Shown: positions 18,424-28,358, counted from the first letter of the stretch. The stretch: 64,000 nucleotides of DNA from Streptococcus oralis (GCF_001983955.1 NZ_CP019562.1:1054001-1118000), one strand, 5' to 3'. Numbers and translations are program-made. Notes: generated by a model not told the origin, from the sequence alone.

Positions 18424-19410
18424 TTAGTGGGATGCATCCCCGTTCCAGATAGAGTTTTTCACGATAACATAATCAACGTGTTTGAGATCGGCAACTTTTC
18501 GTCCACCTGCGTAGGAAATGGCACTTTGCAAGTCCTGCTCCATCTCAGTAAGGGTATCTTGCAAGTGTCCTTTGGCAGGCAGTAAGATGCGCTTACCTTC
18601 CACATTTTTATAGGCTCCTTTTTGATATTGAGAAGCTGAACCATAGTATTCTTTGAACTGTTCGCCATCGACTTCAATCGTCTTTCCTGGGCTTTCGATA
18701 TGTCCTGCAAATAGGGAACCAATCATGACCATGCTGGCACCGAAACGGATAGACTTGGCAATATCACCATGAGTACGAATGCCACCATCAGCGATGATCG
18801 GTTTGCGAGCAGCCTTAGCACACCAGCGAAGGGCAGCCAATTGCCAGCCACCTGTACCAAAACCAGTCTTGACCTTGGTGATACAAACCTTACCAGGACC
18901 GATGCCAACCTTAGTAGCATCCGCACCGGCATTTTCCAATTCACGAACAGCTTCTGGTGTCCCCACATTGCCAGCAATGACAAAAGTATTTGGTAATTCT
19001 TTCTTAATGTGTTGAATCATAGAAATCACGCTATCCGCATGACCATGAGCAATATCAATCGTGATATACTCAGGAGCATCAGCCTTGAGTTGGCTAACAA
19101 AGTCATACTCGTAATCCTTGACACCAACAGAAATGGAAGCAATGAGCCCTTGATCGTGCATACACTTGATAAAAGGAATGCGCCCCTCTTCATCAAAACG
19201 GTGCATAATGTAAAAGTAACCGCCTTTAGCCAGTTGCTCTGCTACGTTCTCATCCAAAATCGTCTGCATATTTGCTGGTACAACAGGTAGTTTGAAAGTG
19301 TGATTTCCAAGTGTGACACTTGTATCCGCTTCTGCACGACTTTTAATGACACATTTATTTGGGATCAACTGAATATCTTCGTAATCAAAAATTGGAAATT
19401 CATTTAACAT
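18424..19410 (-). CDS. guaC: GMP reductase
   Basis: 328-residue TIM-barrel enzyme that deaminates GMP to IMP with NADPH, returning guanine nucleotides to the adenine branch. The catalytic Cys is residue 176 in [11 protein letters not shown], and the following phosphate-binding region [19 protein letters not shown] is intact. It lacks the CBS domains of IMP dehydrogenase, which separates it from GuaB. Single gene with a full consensus promoter and a structured leader of about 70 bases. The ribosome site before the ATG is weak. Confidence 0.95.
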   Translation of the reverse strand: MLNEFPIFDYEDIQLIPNKCVIKSRAEADTSVTLGNHTFKLPVVPANMQTILDENVAEQLAKGGYFYIMHRFDEEGRIPFIKCMHDQGLIASISVGVKDYEYDFVSQLKADAPEYITIDIAHGHADSVISMIQHIKKELPNTFVIAGNVGTPEAVRELENAGADATKVGIGPGKVCITKVKTGFGTGGWQLAALRWCAKAARKPIIADGGIRTHGDIAKSIRFGASMVMIGSLFAGHIESPGKTIEVDGEQFKEYYGSASQYQKGAYKNVEGKRILLPAKGHLQDTLTEMEQDLQSAISYAGGRKVADLKHVDYVIVKNSIWNGDASH

Positions 19411-19488
19411 ATCGATGTCTCGTTTCTTTTGTAATGACCTACCTATGCTTGCGCATCTCTACGTCTTTTTCCGACGTTTCCTTAATTA

Positions 19489-19517
19489 ATTATAAACCAA
19501 AGTACAGTTTTTGTCAA
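19489..19517 (-). promoter_or_regulatory. Consensus promoter of guaC
   Basis: Perfect TTGACA (19512-19517), 17-base spacer, perfect TATAAT (19489-19494). The predicted start near 19481 leaves a leader of about 70 bases holding two small hairpins. Confidence 0.92.
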
Positions 19518-19563
19518 ATATTTTCAATTATAAAACAATAATGTTCGGTTTTTATAATTCAAA

Positions 19564-19597
19564 TATAAAAAGTGAGGAGATTAGTTTCTCCCCACTT
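19564..19597 (-). terminator. Terminator overlapping the mcrC stop codon
   Basis: AAGTGGGGAGA pairs with TCTCCTCACTT (one mismatch) on the minus strand, then TTTTTTATATT. Its left stem half overlaps the last codons of mcrC. Confidence 0.75.
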
Positions 19598-20891
19598 CCT
19601 TATCAATATTTCTTTTAAAAATTGCTTCGGAGCTTTCCATCATTTCACAAAATTCATTATAAGATGAAGCATTCTGAGGAATATGGATAGACAATTTCTT
19701 CAACAAAGCTCCATAACCTGCTAGCTTTCCTATCTCATTATCAACAACCTTGTGCTTGCTCGGAAAAACAAGTCCAGCTTTCTCAGCTTTTATAATATAA
19801 GAATAGGAAATCAACTGGAACAAGTCCTCACGATTGATTCCTTTTTCAGTAAACTCCAGTTTCTTATATTTAGCATCTAAAACAGTCTTTCGTTCTCTGT
19901 CATAAAAATCTGGATATACCTTTCGTTTCCCAACAGAAAATACTGAAATTCCATCCGTCTTATCTTTATTTCGTGGATGAATGAAACCTTTTGGCAACAA
20001 GCTGTGAACATACTCTTCCCAAAGCCAGGCAACATCAAAGAGAATACCATGTACCCTTTGAGATTGAGGGCCAAGACCATGCTTTTCTCTACTCAGAATC
20101 ATCAAGCAGAGTTCCTGTAACTTTCTGTACTCTCTGAAGTAGGCGTGTCGGATGGGTTTCGTTTTATTCATTCTGATAATCTTGGCACGATCAGCTAGTT
20201 TATAAGCTGGAGTTGCACGGATAATTTCAGCTATATTTTCACGATTACTATCGAGTAGTGCTCCAAAACTTTTTTGAGTCTTTATGTACTCAATCGTATG
20301 CCGAATCAATTGCATGAGTGGATTATCATAGGTAAACTCTCTTGTTGTATAGGCAACATTTCCCATAAAAGGAACATTTCTCTTAAGATGATTTCCTACA
20401 TCTATCACTCCCTGTACATGACTGTCGTTATAAGAAAATCTCTGGTATTCCTTATAAAGACCTTTTCTGAGAGCAGCTTGTAAATACTTGGGAAAGAGGT
20501 AAACCAAGAGTTGATAGAGTTTATCTTCAGGAGATAAACCGACATCCAAACTAGTCAGATTGATATTGAGAACCTTTTGTAAAAGATAATGCAAAAAATG
20601 GTCATTACTTTCATCAGAAAAACGAGAGGCAATCGTTAATCTTTCCTGACCATATCCAAGAAAACCAATCACATTCCCAGTCTTAATTTCCTGATTGAAC
20701 GTTTCAAAGATTTTTTGATCCCTTTCTAAGTCAGAAGAATTCTTTAAATCATTTGGGAAAATAAAGATACTGTCCTCTATAGAAAGGTTATCCAGTGTTC
20801 TATCAAGAAGGGCTTGACTTAGTTTGGGAAATTCTGCGACAAAATCTTCTCTAGCAATTTTATAATGATTATCAGTTATCCGCATTATCAT
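19581..20891 (-). CDS. mcrC: McrC-like nuclease subunit of a type IV restriction system
   Basis: About 436 residues. The C-terminal half carries a PD-(D/E)xK nuclease core: YPDFYD near residue 328 and VLDAKYK near 340. The N-terminal half matches the McrC/DUF2357 family that binds the McrB ring (FLGYGQERLTIASRF). McrC supplies the cutting activity and stimulates McrB GTP hydrolysis. The start is uncertain among GTG 20894, ATG 20891 and ATG 20885; all overlap the end of mcrB by 14 to 23 bases, showing coupled translation. It is followed by its own terminator. Confidence 0.88.
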   Translation of the reverse strand: MIMRITDNHYKIAREDFVAEFPKLSQALLDRTLDNLSIEDSIFIFPNDLKNSSDLERDQKIFETFNQEIKTGNVIGFLGYGQERLTIASRFSDESNDHFLHYLLQKVLNINLTSLDVGLSPEDKLYQLLVYLFPKYLQAALRKGLYKEYQRFSYNDSHVQGVIDVGNHLKRNVPFMGNVAYTTREFTYDNPLMQLIRHTIEYIKTQKSFGALLDSNRENIAEIIRATPAYKLADRAKIIRMNKTKPIRHAYFREYRKLQELCLMILSREKHGLGPQSQRVHGILFDVAWLWEEYVHSLLPKGFIHPRNKDKTDGISVFSVGKRKVYPDFYDRERKTVLDAKYKKLEFTEKGINREDLFQLISYSYIIKAEKAGLVFPSKHKVVDNEIGKLAGYGALLKKLSIHIPQNASSYNEFCEMMESSEAIFKRNIDKEVGRN

Positions 20892-22524
20892 CACCAGTAT
20901 CTTGCTGAACTGTTTGCTCGTTATTTGTCAGGTCAAATGCTTTTTTCAACGTATCCAGAGTTTCGGCCTCCTCATAAGAACCACGTAAGTAATCTTCCAA
21001 TAGAGGTTTGAGGTAATCAGACCAGAGTAACTCATAGTCAAAATCCACATCCTTCAACTTAAGGAAATAACTTGGTCCGATATGATAATGACTATTTAGC
21101 TCTTGAACGTTTTCGATAGCAGCATTCAAGTTTCTTAGACGAAGTTTTGCTTCTTCGGCTTTATCACCAAGCACCTCATCAAGCATACCAACTTGACTCT
21201 CGGCAGTAACTTCAACAAAACGGAAACGACGACGCATAGCAAAATCAAAGGTATCCACTGATCGGTCAATATCATTCATAGTTCCGATGATATAGACATT
21301 TTCAGGGATATAAAATTTCTCATCAGTCTCATGTAAATTAGCATATTGGGTAGAAACACTTCCCTTTTCACCACGATAACCAGGGTCAATAGAGAAAAAG
21401 AGTTCACCAAAAATCTTTGAAATCTCTCCACGATTGATTTCATCGATGATGAAAACGAATTTCTTGTCTGTGTCAATTTCTGTTGGAGAAATATAATCTT
21501 TCAGACCAAATCTTTTCTTTAAAGTTTCTAGGACTTTTTTTCCTTGATTACGATAATAGGGCTGTTTCAGATATTTTTCATCTTTATAGAGTTCATAAAC
21601 ATAAGATTTTGTTAAGCAAGTTCCTTGGGCTTTAGTTTCATAATTGATATTAAAATTATTTCTACTATTTACTGTGAGATAGGAAAATTCTGTCAAATAT
21701 TCTTTTTCATCTCTGCTATTTACATATTCAAGATAAAGATCCCACGCTTCCTCAAAATTATCTTGGCCTCCAGTTTTTTGAGCTTCTTTAGCCTTCTGAC
21801 AAAACTTCTTAAAAATGCCGTCCTGCAAGCCAAAGTTAATCTGTCCATCATTTACCAGGATTGGTCTCAACCCCTCTACAAAATCCGTATAATCATAGGA
21901 AGGGTGAAACTGTACAAATTCGATTTGGTCTTCGTTGCCACCCGTTAATTCTTTGGCAATTTCTTTAGCAAGATAAGTTTTTCCTGTACCAGGTGCACCA
22001 CGGAGGATGAGGTTTTTGGATTTTCTTAATTTATCTAAATAATCGTTAATATTTTTATTCATAACAACTTTCTCTATATTTTTTCTGTATGTACCATTTA
22101 GAATGGATTTATATAAATTGATACGTTCTGAATTTCTATCCCAGTTGATGGTTTGTCTTGTACCTTTTTTACCTTGGTATTCCCATCCACCATCTACTTT
22201 CAACCAATTAACACCAATACAATGTTTAAACTCTGTTTTTGTTTCATCAAAGTAATATGTTTTCACACATTGTCCAATACCTAAAATTTTGTTAAATCCT
22301 GAGGTAGCTATTATATAATCATTTATTTTTATGTCATGCGCAAACTTCCAAATAAATAAATTTCTCTGCTTTCCTTGCTTCAATTCTTCAGGATTATTGT
22401 AATCTAAAATATTAGATAAATTAGAATCAAAATCTATACAAGCTATACTCTCTTCTTTAAATAAAGACCAAACTTTTCCACCTCCTCCTGCAACTATCAT
22501 CCAATAATTTAATTTTTCTTCCAT
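20872..22524 (-). CDS. mcrB: McrB-like AAA+ GTPase with EVE-like N-terminal domain
   Basis: 550 residues. Residues 1 to about 135 look like an EVE/PUA-type modified-base reader (NYWMIVAGGGGKVWSLF, then NDYIIATSGFNKILGIG). The AAA+ domain has Walker A GAPGTGKT at 176-183, Walker B with Asp-Glu at 361-362 (FVFIIDEINRGE), and the McrB-specific MNxxDRS motif as MNDIDRS at 416-422, which marks GTP rather than ATP use. The arginine finger region AMRRRFRF follows. It should recognise modified cytosines or similar in incoming DNA and translocate for McrC. The N-terminal part is visibly more AT-rich than the ATPase part, as expected for an exchangeable specificity domain. Confidence 0.88.
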   Translation of the reverse strand: MEEKLNYWMIVAGGGGKVWSLFKEESIACIDFDSNLSNILDYNNPEELKQGKQRNLFIWKFAHDIKINDYIIATSGFNKILGIGQCVKTYYFDETKTEFKHCIGVNWLKVDGGWEYQGKKGTRQTINWDRNSERINLYKSILNGTYRKNIEKVVMNKNINDYLDKLRKSKNLILRGAPGTGKTYLAKEIAKELTGGNEDQIEFVQFHPSYDYTDFVEGLRPILVNDGQINFGLQDGIFKKFCQKAKEAQKTGGQDNFEEAWDLYLEYVNSRDEKEYLTEFSYLTVNSRNNFNINYETKAQGTCLTKSYVYELYKDEKYLKQPYYRNQGKKVLETLKKRFGLKDYISPTEIDTDKKFVFIIDEINRGEISKIFGELFFSIDPGYRGEKGSVSTQYANLHETDEKFYIPENVYIIGTMNDIDRSVDTFDFAMRRRFRFVEVTAESQVGMLDEVLGDKAEEAKLRLRNLNAAIENVQELNSHYHIGPSYFLKLKDVDFDYELLWSDYLKPLLEDYLRGSYEEAETLDTLKKAFDLTNNEQTVQQDTGDDNADN

Positions 22525-22543
22525 TTTGTAGCTCCATTTTCAT

Positions 22544-22549
22544 ATTATA
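22544..22549 (-). promoter_or_regulatory. -10 box upstream of mcrBC
   Basis: TATAAT on the minus strand 20 bases before the mcrB start. The nearest -35-like sequence is TTGAAA at a 19-base spacing, so the promoter is probably weak. Confidence 0.5.
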
Positions 22550-22630
22550 GGCTAGTTAGTATTTAATATTTCAAAACCCTATTTCATATATAGAATATCA
22601 TATCTATATAAAAAAGAAAAGAACTTCTAA

Positions 22631-22678
22631 AAAAAGCCCAGCGTTAGGAGCTTCAATGACTCTTAACACTAGACTTCT
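22631..22678 (-). terminator. Terminator of the leucine operon and YrdC-like gene
   Basis: A 17-bp imperfect stem with several G-U pairs (from AAGTCTAGTGTTA to TAACGCTGGGCTT on the minus strand) and a run of seven T. It lies ten bases past the stop of the YrdC-like gene. Confidence 0.85.
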
Positions 22679-22687
22679 TTTTTTATC

Positions 22688-23467
22688 TTAGTAATACTCT
22701 CCCTGACGGTAGTCCCATGAGTTAAAGGTGTCTGACAGGTGCATCATGATTTTATCAATGTCAAGCCCTTTGCGGATAACGACTGGTGCTGGTGAGGTTG
22801 AACGTGCTCCACCTTGTTCTGGGATGAGTTTTCCGTCCTTATCGACCATAGACACCATCACACCTTGCTCGTAGCGAGTTTCGATTGTTTTGTCCGGTTG
22901 GATGGATGCCACATAGTCGTCTGCCTCGATGACAAGGTCCACTGCTCCTTCTATACGTTCTCCGATACCTTCCACCTTACCGCGGTTTCCTTTTCCAGAT
23001 GGGTTAGCTGATGAGGCGTAGACCATTTTACCTTCTTCCCAAAGTTTGGCAGCCAGTTGTTCACCAGCTTTACCAAACTTGATGACAAAACAGCTAGTAC
23101 CACGCACGTCAGTCATAAGTTCTTCACGGCCATCACCGTATGCTTTGAGTTTCTCAAAGGCTTCTGGTTTCCAAGGAAGGATACAACCTAGAAGAATGTC
23201 TTCGTCCCAATGTTTTTGGTAGAAGGCTTCAATTTCTGAGTTGAGTTGTGCTAAAGCGCGTAGCTCGTCCATGCTACCACAAAGTACAACACCTGGTTTG
23301 TTACGGTTACGCTCTTTAGCTTCAAATTTGCGTTCAAGACCTGCCTTATCGCTCGTCATGATAATGTAACCAACTTTTGTGGGGCAAACGATACATCCGC
23401 CCTCACCTTTTAAGATTTCATAGCCTTCTTGTGAAAGTGTTCCGTTCCATTGAATGTGTTTTGTCAT
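22688..23467 (-). CDS. YrdC/Sua5-domain protein (L-threonylcarbamoyladenylate synthase-like)
   Basis: 259 residues with a YrdC fold: GGCIVCPTKVGYIIMTSD at the start of the domain, and the substrate loop SSANPSGKGNRGKVEGI. Sua5/YrdC proteins make threonylcarbamoyl-AMP for the t6A base of ANN-decoding tRNAs. This copy lacks the long C-terminal Sua5 domain and has an unusual tail of about 60 residues, so it may be a paralogue with another job. It begins 24 bases after leuD with AAAAGGAAATAG before the ATG, and the terminator comes after it, so it is the last gene of the leucine operon. Confidence 0.8.
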   Translation of the reverse strand: MTKHIQWNGTLSQEGYEILKGEGGCIVCPTKVGYIIMTSDKAGLERKFEAKERNRNKPGVVLCGSMDELRALAQLNSEIEAFYQKHWDEDILLGCILPWKPEAFEKLKAYGDGREELMTDVRGTSCFVIKFGKAGEQLAAKLWEEGKMVYASSANPSGKGNRGKVEGIGERIEGAVDLVIEADDYVASIQPDKTIETRYEQGVMVSMVDKDGKLIPEQGGARSTSPAPVVIRKGLDIDKIMMHLSDTFNSWDYRQGEYY

Positions 23468-23491
23468 AATTCTATTTCCTTTTCTATTTTT

Positions 23492-24085
23492 CTAATCCTG
23501 CCAGTAGGCTGGTCGTTGTTTTTCATAGGCAGCAATCAAGTCTTCATACTGCAAAGTAATGCCGATATCATCCAAACCATTTAAAAGCTTGTGTTTCCAT
23601 TCACTATCAATTTCGAAAGTGAATTCTCCAACTGGTGAGATGATTTTTTGTTGTTCCAAGTCTACAGTTACCTGGTCGGTCGGTTTGAGTTGAGCTAGCT
23701 TTTCTCTAACCTCCCTAGGCTGAACAATAGGCAACATGCCATTATTGAGTTCATTATTGTAATGAATGTCCCCAAAAGATCCTGCAATCACGACTTTGAA
23801 ACCATAGTCAGCTAGAGCCCAAGCTGCGTGTTCCCTCGAAGACCCTGCCCCAAAGTTATCCCCTGAGATGAGGATAGTGGATTTGCGGTATTCTGGTCGG
23901 TTAAAAACAAAGTCTGGATCCTCAGTGTAGTTATCGTCCAGATAACGCCAAGCATACATGAGGTACTTGCCAAAGCCTTTCTTATCAATCAACTTGAGAA
24001 ACTGCTTGGGTAGGATTTGGTCGGTGTCGATGTTATCATTCATGAGAGGAACGGTCGTTCCCGTATAAACTGTAAATTTCTCCAT
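23492..24085 (-). CDS. leuD: 3-isopropylmalate dehydratase small subunit
   Basis: 197 residues. Swivel-domain motif [21 protein letters not shown], normal family length. With LeuC it isomerises 2-isopropylmalate to 3-isopropylmalate in leucine synthesis. It starts nine bases after leuC stops with GGAG before the ATG. Confidence 0.96.
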   Translation of the reverse strand: MEKFTVYTGTTVPLMNDNIDTDQILPKQFLKLIDKKGFGKYLMYAWRYLDDNYTEDPDFVFNRPEYRKSTILISGDNFGAGSSREHAAWALADYGFKVVIAGSFGDIHYNNELNNGMLPIVQPREVREKLAQLKPTDQVTVDLEQQKIISPVGEFTFEIDSEWKHKLLNGLDDIGITLQYEDLIAAYEKQRPAYWQD

Positions 24086-24094
24086 ATCCTCTCC

Positions 24095-25477
24095 TTACTG
24101 GGCTTCTGGCATCTGTCGAACATCTACGAAACGCCCTGCGATAGCTGCTGCTGCTGCCATGGCTGGACTGCAGAGATGAGTCTTAGCGCCAAATCCCTGT
24201 CTATCTTCAAAGTTGCGGTTACTGGTTGAGGCACAGTGGACCCCATCAGGGACCTTGTCAGGATTCATCCCTAGGCACATTGAGCAACCAGGGTCTCGCC
24301 ACTCAAAGCCAGCGTCTAAGAATACTTTATCCAAGCCCAATTTCTCCGCAGCTCGTTTGACAGGACGAGAGCCTGGAACCACGATAGCAGTTAAGTTAGG
24401 AGCTATTTTCTTCCCTTTGACAAATCGCGCGGCCAGTTGTAAATCGCTGAGACGAGCATTGGTACAAGACCCGATAAAGATATAGCCTAGTTCAATGTCC
24501 GCTGGCTTTTGACCAGGCTCCAAGTCCATGTAATGATAAGCTCGCTCATCATTCATATCCTTAATTTCTGGAAAACTACTGTCAAAGTCGACGCCCATAG
24601 CAGGATTGGTTCCCCAAGTCACCATAGGAGCCAAGTCTGAGACATCCATCCGGATAACCTTATCATAAACAGCATCATCATCGCTGACAAGCGTCTTCCA
24701 GTCAGCAACCGCCTCCTCAAAAGCTTCAGGAACGCATTCCCGTCCCTTGAGATAGTCATAGGTAGTCTGATCTGGATTCATAATTCCCATCTTAGAACCA
24801 AACTCGATGGACATATTGCAGATGGTCATTCTCTCTTCCATGGTCAGTGCATCAATTGCTTGTCCACGATATTCCACCACATAGCCAACACCACAGGCAA
24901 CGCCGTACTTGGCAATTAAGGCGAGAATGTAATCCTTAGAATAAACTCCTTTTTGAGGAACACCAGTGAATTCTACCAGCATTTTCTTGGGTTTGACCTG
25001 CCAGAGGGTCTGGGTAGCAAAGACATGCTCGACCTCACTGGTTCCAATCCCAAAAGCGATAGCTCCGAAAGCTCCGTGAGTAGCTGTGTGGCTATCTCCA
25101 CAGACGATGAATTTTCCTGGTTGCGTCCGTCCTGTTTCTGGACCTACCATGTGAACGATTCCCTGCTTTTCAGAACCGTGGGCAGCATGTTCAATTCCAA
25201 ACTCCTCAACATTTTCAGCAAGCTTATCAATTTGTGCTTTAGAAATGACATCTCGAATATCGTAGATATTGACAGTTGGTACATTGTGGTCAAAGGTCCC
25301 AAATGTCAAGTCTGGTCGTCTCAATCTGCGGCCTGCATCTCGTAATCCTTGAAAAGCTTGGGGACTAGTCACTTCATGAATATAGTGCTGGTCCACATAC
25401 ATGAGTTGGGGCTGCCCTTCTTCTCCTGTGATGACATGACGGTCCCATAATTTATCAAAAATCGATTTTCCTGCCAT
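24095..25477 (-). CDS. leuC: 3-isopropylmalate dehydratase large subunit
   Basis: 460 residues of the aconitase family. The cysteines for the 4Fe-4S cluster are visible in [15 protein letters not shown] and in [12 protein letters not shown] near the C-terminus. It carries the cluster and forms the active enzyme with LeuD. Three bases separate it from the preceding DUF1294 gene. Assembly of its cluster would depend on the suf system encoded in the same window. Confidence 0.97.
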   Translation of the reverse strand: MAGKSIFDKLWDRHVITGEEGQPQLMYVDQHYIHEVTSPQAFQGLRDAGRRLRRPDLTFGTFDHNVPTVNIYDIRDVISKAQIDKLAENVEEFGIEHAAHGSEKQGIVHMVGPETGRTQPGKFIVCGDSHTATHGAFGAIAFGIGTSEVEHVFATQTLWQVKPKKMLVEFTGVPQKGVYSKDYILALIAKYGVACGVGYVVEYRGQAIDALTMEERMTICNMSIEFGSKMGIMNPDQTTYDYLKGRECVPEAFEEAVADWKTLVSDDDAVYDKVIRMDVSDLAPMVTWGTNPAMGVDFDSSFPEIKDMNDERAYHYMDLEPGQKPADIELGYIFIGSCTNARLSDLQLAARFVKGKKIAPNLTAIVVPGSRPVKRAAEKLGLDKVFLDAGFEWRDPGCSMCLGMNPDKVPDGVHCASTSNRNFEDRQGFGAKTHLCSPAMAAAAAIAGRFVDVRQMPEAQ

Positions 25478-25480
25478 CCA

Positions 25481-25750
25481 TTACCTCCAAATAAAATATA
25501 AGGCTACTAGTGTGATTACCATCCCGAGAAACCAAACTGTTTTAAAATACCATTTTCTAGTCTTGTGGTGAAAGGTGATTCCTGCCAACCAGGCACCGAA
25601 ACCACCACAAGTAAGGGCTAAAATGAGTAAGATTTTCTCTGGGACGCGCCAAGCACCTCTTCTTGCCTTGGATTTGTCAATGCCATAAATCAAGAAAACC
25701 AGCAAATTCCAAATCAAAAGGGCAAGCGTGATTCCTTCATTTATCTTCAT
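25481..25750 (-). CDS. DUF1294 (YsdA-like) small membrane protein
   Basis: 89 residues with three hydrophobic segments (about 7-23, 40-58 and 71-88) and the family motif YGIDKSKARRGAWRVPE plus GGFGAWLAGITFHHKTRK. Function unknown. Its ATG overlaps the leuB stop by four bases and its stop is three bases from leuC, so it is embedded in the leucine operon. As I recall it holds the same place in related streptococci. Confidence 0.87.
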   Translation of the reverse strand: MKINEGITLALLIWNLLVFLIYGIDKSKARRGAWRVPEKILLILALTCGGFGAWLAGITFHHKTRKWYFKTVWFLGMVITLVALYFIWR

Positions 25751-26784
25751 AATCTTTCAATGATGGCTTCTGTCATTTCCTTGGTCAAAGCCTGTCCTCC
25801 AATATCTCTTGTTAAAATGCCAGCCGCTAAACTAGCTTCAACAGCACGCTCGATACGCTTCGCATCCTCACAACGTCCAAAGCTGTCTCTCAGCATCATG
25901 GCAACTGACAAAATCATAGAGATAGGATTGGCAATTCCTTGACCTGCAATATCAGGTGCCGAACCATGAATAGGCTCATAAAGACTTGGCCCCTTTTCAG
26001 AATGACTGGCTGATGGCATAACACCAAGAGTGCCTGATAGAACGCTTGATTCATCAGATAGAATATCTCCAAAAAGATTTTCCGTCACGATGACATCAAA
26101 CTTGGCAGGATTGGTAATCATAAGCATGGCAGCCGAGTCCACCAACTGGTGTTCCAAGGTCACATCTGGGAAATCCTGCGCGACTTCCTCAGCTACTCTG
26201 CGCCAGAGTTTTGATGTTGCTAGAACATTTTGCTTATCGATACTAGTAACGAGTTTTCTCCGATTTCTTGCAATTTCAAATGCCTTGCGAATAATCCGCT
26301 CTACTTCTTCGTAGCTGTAGTCGTTGATATCACGCGCTTGTCGCTCTTCAAGGATATGATCTCCAAAGTAAATCCCACCTGTCAACTCACGTACCACGAC
26401 AAAGTCTACACCAGCAATTCGTTCCGGTTTGAGAGGTGATAAATGCTTGAGACTGTCAAAAATCTTAACAGGTCGAATATTGGCATAGAGATTGAGTTTC
26501 TTCCGAAGAGCCAGCAAGCCTTGTTCAGGCCGAATAGCTGCACCATCATACTGGGGACTACCGATAGCCGCAAGGAGAATAGCATCTGCTTCTCTACATG
26601 CCTTGAGGGTTTCATCAGGTAAGGGATGCCCCGCAGCATCAATACCTGCACCTCCAAAGGGGCATCTGTCTATTTCATAGTCAAAACCTGTTTTTGAAGC
26701 TAGAGCTTCCAGAACCGCTAAACCAGCTTCCATAATTTCTGGACCGATTCCATCCCCTGCTAAAGCTACTATTTTCTTTGTCAT
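25747..26784 (-). CDS. leuB: 3-isopropylmalate dehydrogenase
   Basis: 345 residues of the isocitrate/isopropylmalate dehydrogenase family: GDGIGPEIMEAGLAVLEAL at the N-terminus, metal-binding region VTENLFGDILSDE, and PIHGSAPDIAGQGIANP. It oxidises and decarboxylates 3-isopropylmalate with NAD+. Eleven bases after leuA, with GGAG before its ATG. Confidence 0.97.
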   Translation of the reverse strand: MTKKIVALAGDGIGPEIMEAGLAVLEALASKTGFDYEIDRCPFGGAGIDAAGHPLPDETLKACREADAILLAAIGSPQYDGAAIRPEQGLLALRKKLNLYANIRPVKIFDSLKHLSPLKPERIAGVDFVVVRELTGGIYFGDHILEERQARDINDYSYEEVERIIRKAFEIARNRRKLVTSIDKQNVLATSKLWRRVAEEVAQDFPDVTLEHQLVDSAAMLMITNPAKFDVIVTENLFGDILSDESSVLSGTLGVMPSASHSEKGPSLYEPIHGSAPDIAGQGIANPISMILSVAMMLRDSFGRCEDAKRIERAVEASLAAGILTRDIGGQALTKEMTEAIIERL

Positions 26785-26795
26785 AGCCTTCTCCT

Positions 26796-28358
26796 TTACA
26801 CACTAGGCATGTCTCGGTAGGAAACGCTATGCCCCATCTCACCTGCATTCTCTTTTTGAACAAAGGTATTAGCATTGATATAAGCAATAGCCGAAGCCTT
26901 CAATACATCGAAATCGAGACCTGCTGCGTTAAAGATGGTTTCTGTCTCTCTGTTTTCAACAGTAACCAAGACACGAGCTTGAGCATCAATTCCATCTGTC
27001 ACAGCATCAATGGTATAGGACACCAAGCGGACAGATTGGTTAAAGAACTTATCGATAGCGTTAAAGATTGCTTCAACGGAACCTTGCCCTGTTGCATTAA
27101 ATTCGACTTTCTCACCATCCATATTGGCTAGGCTAACGAGGGCTTCAATGTCATTGTCTGCATGAGTTTGAAGTTGTAAATCATCAAAATGGAACCCTTC
27201 TGGATTTTCAACCATGGTTCCAGCTACCAGAGCTCGAATATCTGCATCTGTGATTTCTTGTTTCTTGTCTGCTAGAGCCTTGAACTTAGCGAAGAGTGGT
27301 TTGATATCCTCTTCTGTAAAATCTAGGGCTAATTCTCTTAGTTTTTCAACAAAGGCATGGCGACCAGACAATTTTCCAAGCGGAAGACTATTACTCTTAA
27401 CACCGACCAATTCAGGTGTGATGATCTCATAAGTGAGAGGATTTTTAAGGACTCCATCTTGGTGAATGCCCGATTCATGAGAGAAGGCATTACCACCAAC
27501 CACAGCCTTGTTTTTAGGAACTGGAATACCAGAAAAGCGAGAAACCATTTCAGACGTATTCATTGTTTCATCCAAAACAATATCACTAGTTGCTTGGAAG
27601 AAATCCTCACGAATCTTCAAAGCAACAGCTACTTCTTCAAGAGCAACATTACCTGCGCGTTCACCGATACCATTAATAGTTCCCTGGACACGTCCAGCAC
27701 CGTGTTTAATTGCTGTCAAAGTATTTGCAGTTGCCATACCGAGATCATCGTGACAGTGGACACCAAAGACAACTTTATGATCTGATTTAATATTTTCAGT
27801 CAAGTGATCAAAGATACGTGCAAACTCTTCTGGAGTCGTAAAGCCAACTGTGTCAGGGATATTGATATAAGATGCACCTGCATCGACCGCTGTTTGAACG
27901 ACTTGTAAGAGGAAATCCAACTCTGTTCTAGTCGCATCTTCAGGAGAGAATTCGACGATTTCAAACTTAGAACGAGCATAAGAAACATGTTCCTTGATAG
28001 CTTCTAAAATCTCTTCCTTGCTCTTATTGAGCTTATACTTGCGGTGAATCGGACTGGTAGCGATAAAGACATGAATTTGTGGATACTTGGCATCCTTAAG
28101 AGCCTCATAACAAGCATCAATATCAGATTTTACAGAACGAGCTAATCCTGTCACTGCTGTTTTTTTCATGGCTTTAGCAATTTCTTGAACGGCTATAAAT
28201 GAATCTGGACTAGCAGCCGGAAAACCAGCTTCAATTACAGAAATTCCCCATTTCTCCAGCTGTCTTGCAATGGAAACTTTTTCCTTTATTGAGAAGTTAA
28301 CACCAGGTGTTTGTTCCCCATCACGAAGGCTTGTATCAAAAAATTCAACTTTACGCAT
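26796..28358 (-). CDS. leuA: 2-isopropylmalate synthase
   Basis: 520 residues. The N-terminal catalytic TIM barrel begins FFDTSLRDGEQTPGVNFS; the metal-binding HCHDDLGMA motif and the NGIGERAGN motif are present; the C-terminal regulatory domain (about 385-510) binds leucine for feedback inhibition. It condenses acetyl-CoA with 2-oxoisovalerate, the committed step of leucine synthesis. First structural gene of leuA-leuB-DUF1294-leuC-leuD-yrdC, controlled by a leader peptide and attenuator upstream. Confidence 0.97.
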   Translation of the reverse strand: MRKVEFFDTSLRDGEQTPGVNFSIKEKVSIARQLEKWGISVIEAGFPAASPDSFIAVQEIAKAMKKTAVTGLARSVKSDIDACYEALKDAKYPQIHVFIATSPIHRKYKLNKSKEEILEAIKEHVSYARSKFEIVEFSPEDATRTELDFLLQVVQTAVDAGASYINIPDTVGFTTPEEFARIFDHLTENIKSDHKVVFGVHCHDDLGMATANTLTAIKHGAGRVQGTINGIGERAGNVALEEVAVALKIREDFFQATSDIVLDETMNTSEMVSRFSGIPVPKNKAVVGGNAFSHESGIHQDGVLKNPLTYEIITPELVGVKSNSLPLGKLSGRHAFVEKLRELALDFTEEDIKPLFAKFKALADKKQEITDADIRALVAGTMVENPEGFHFDDLQLQTHADNDIEALVSLANMDGEKVEFNATGQGSVEAIFNAIDKFFNQSVRLVSYTIDAVTDGIDAQARVLVTVENRETETIFNAAGLDFDVLKASAIAYINANTFVQKENAGEMGHSVSYRDMPSV

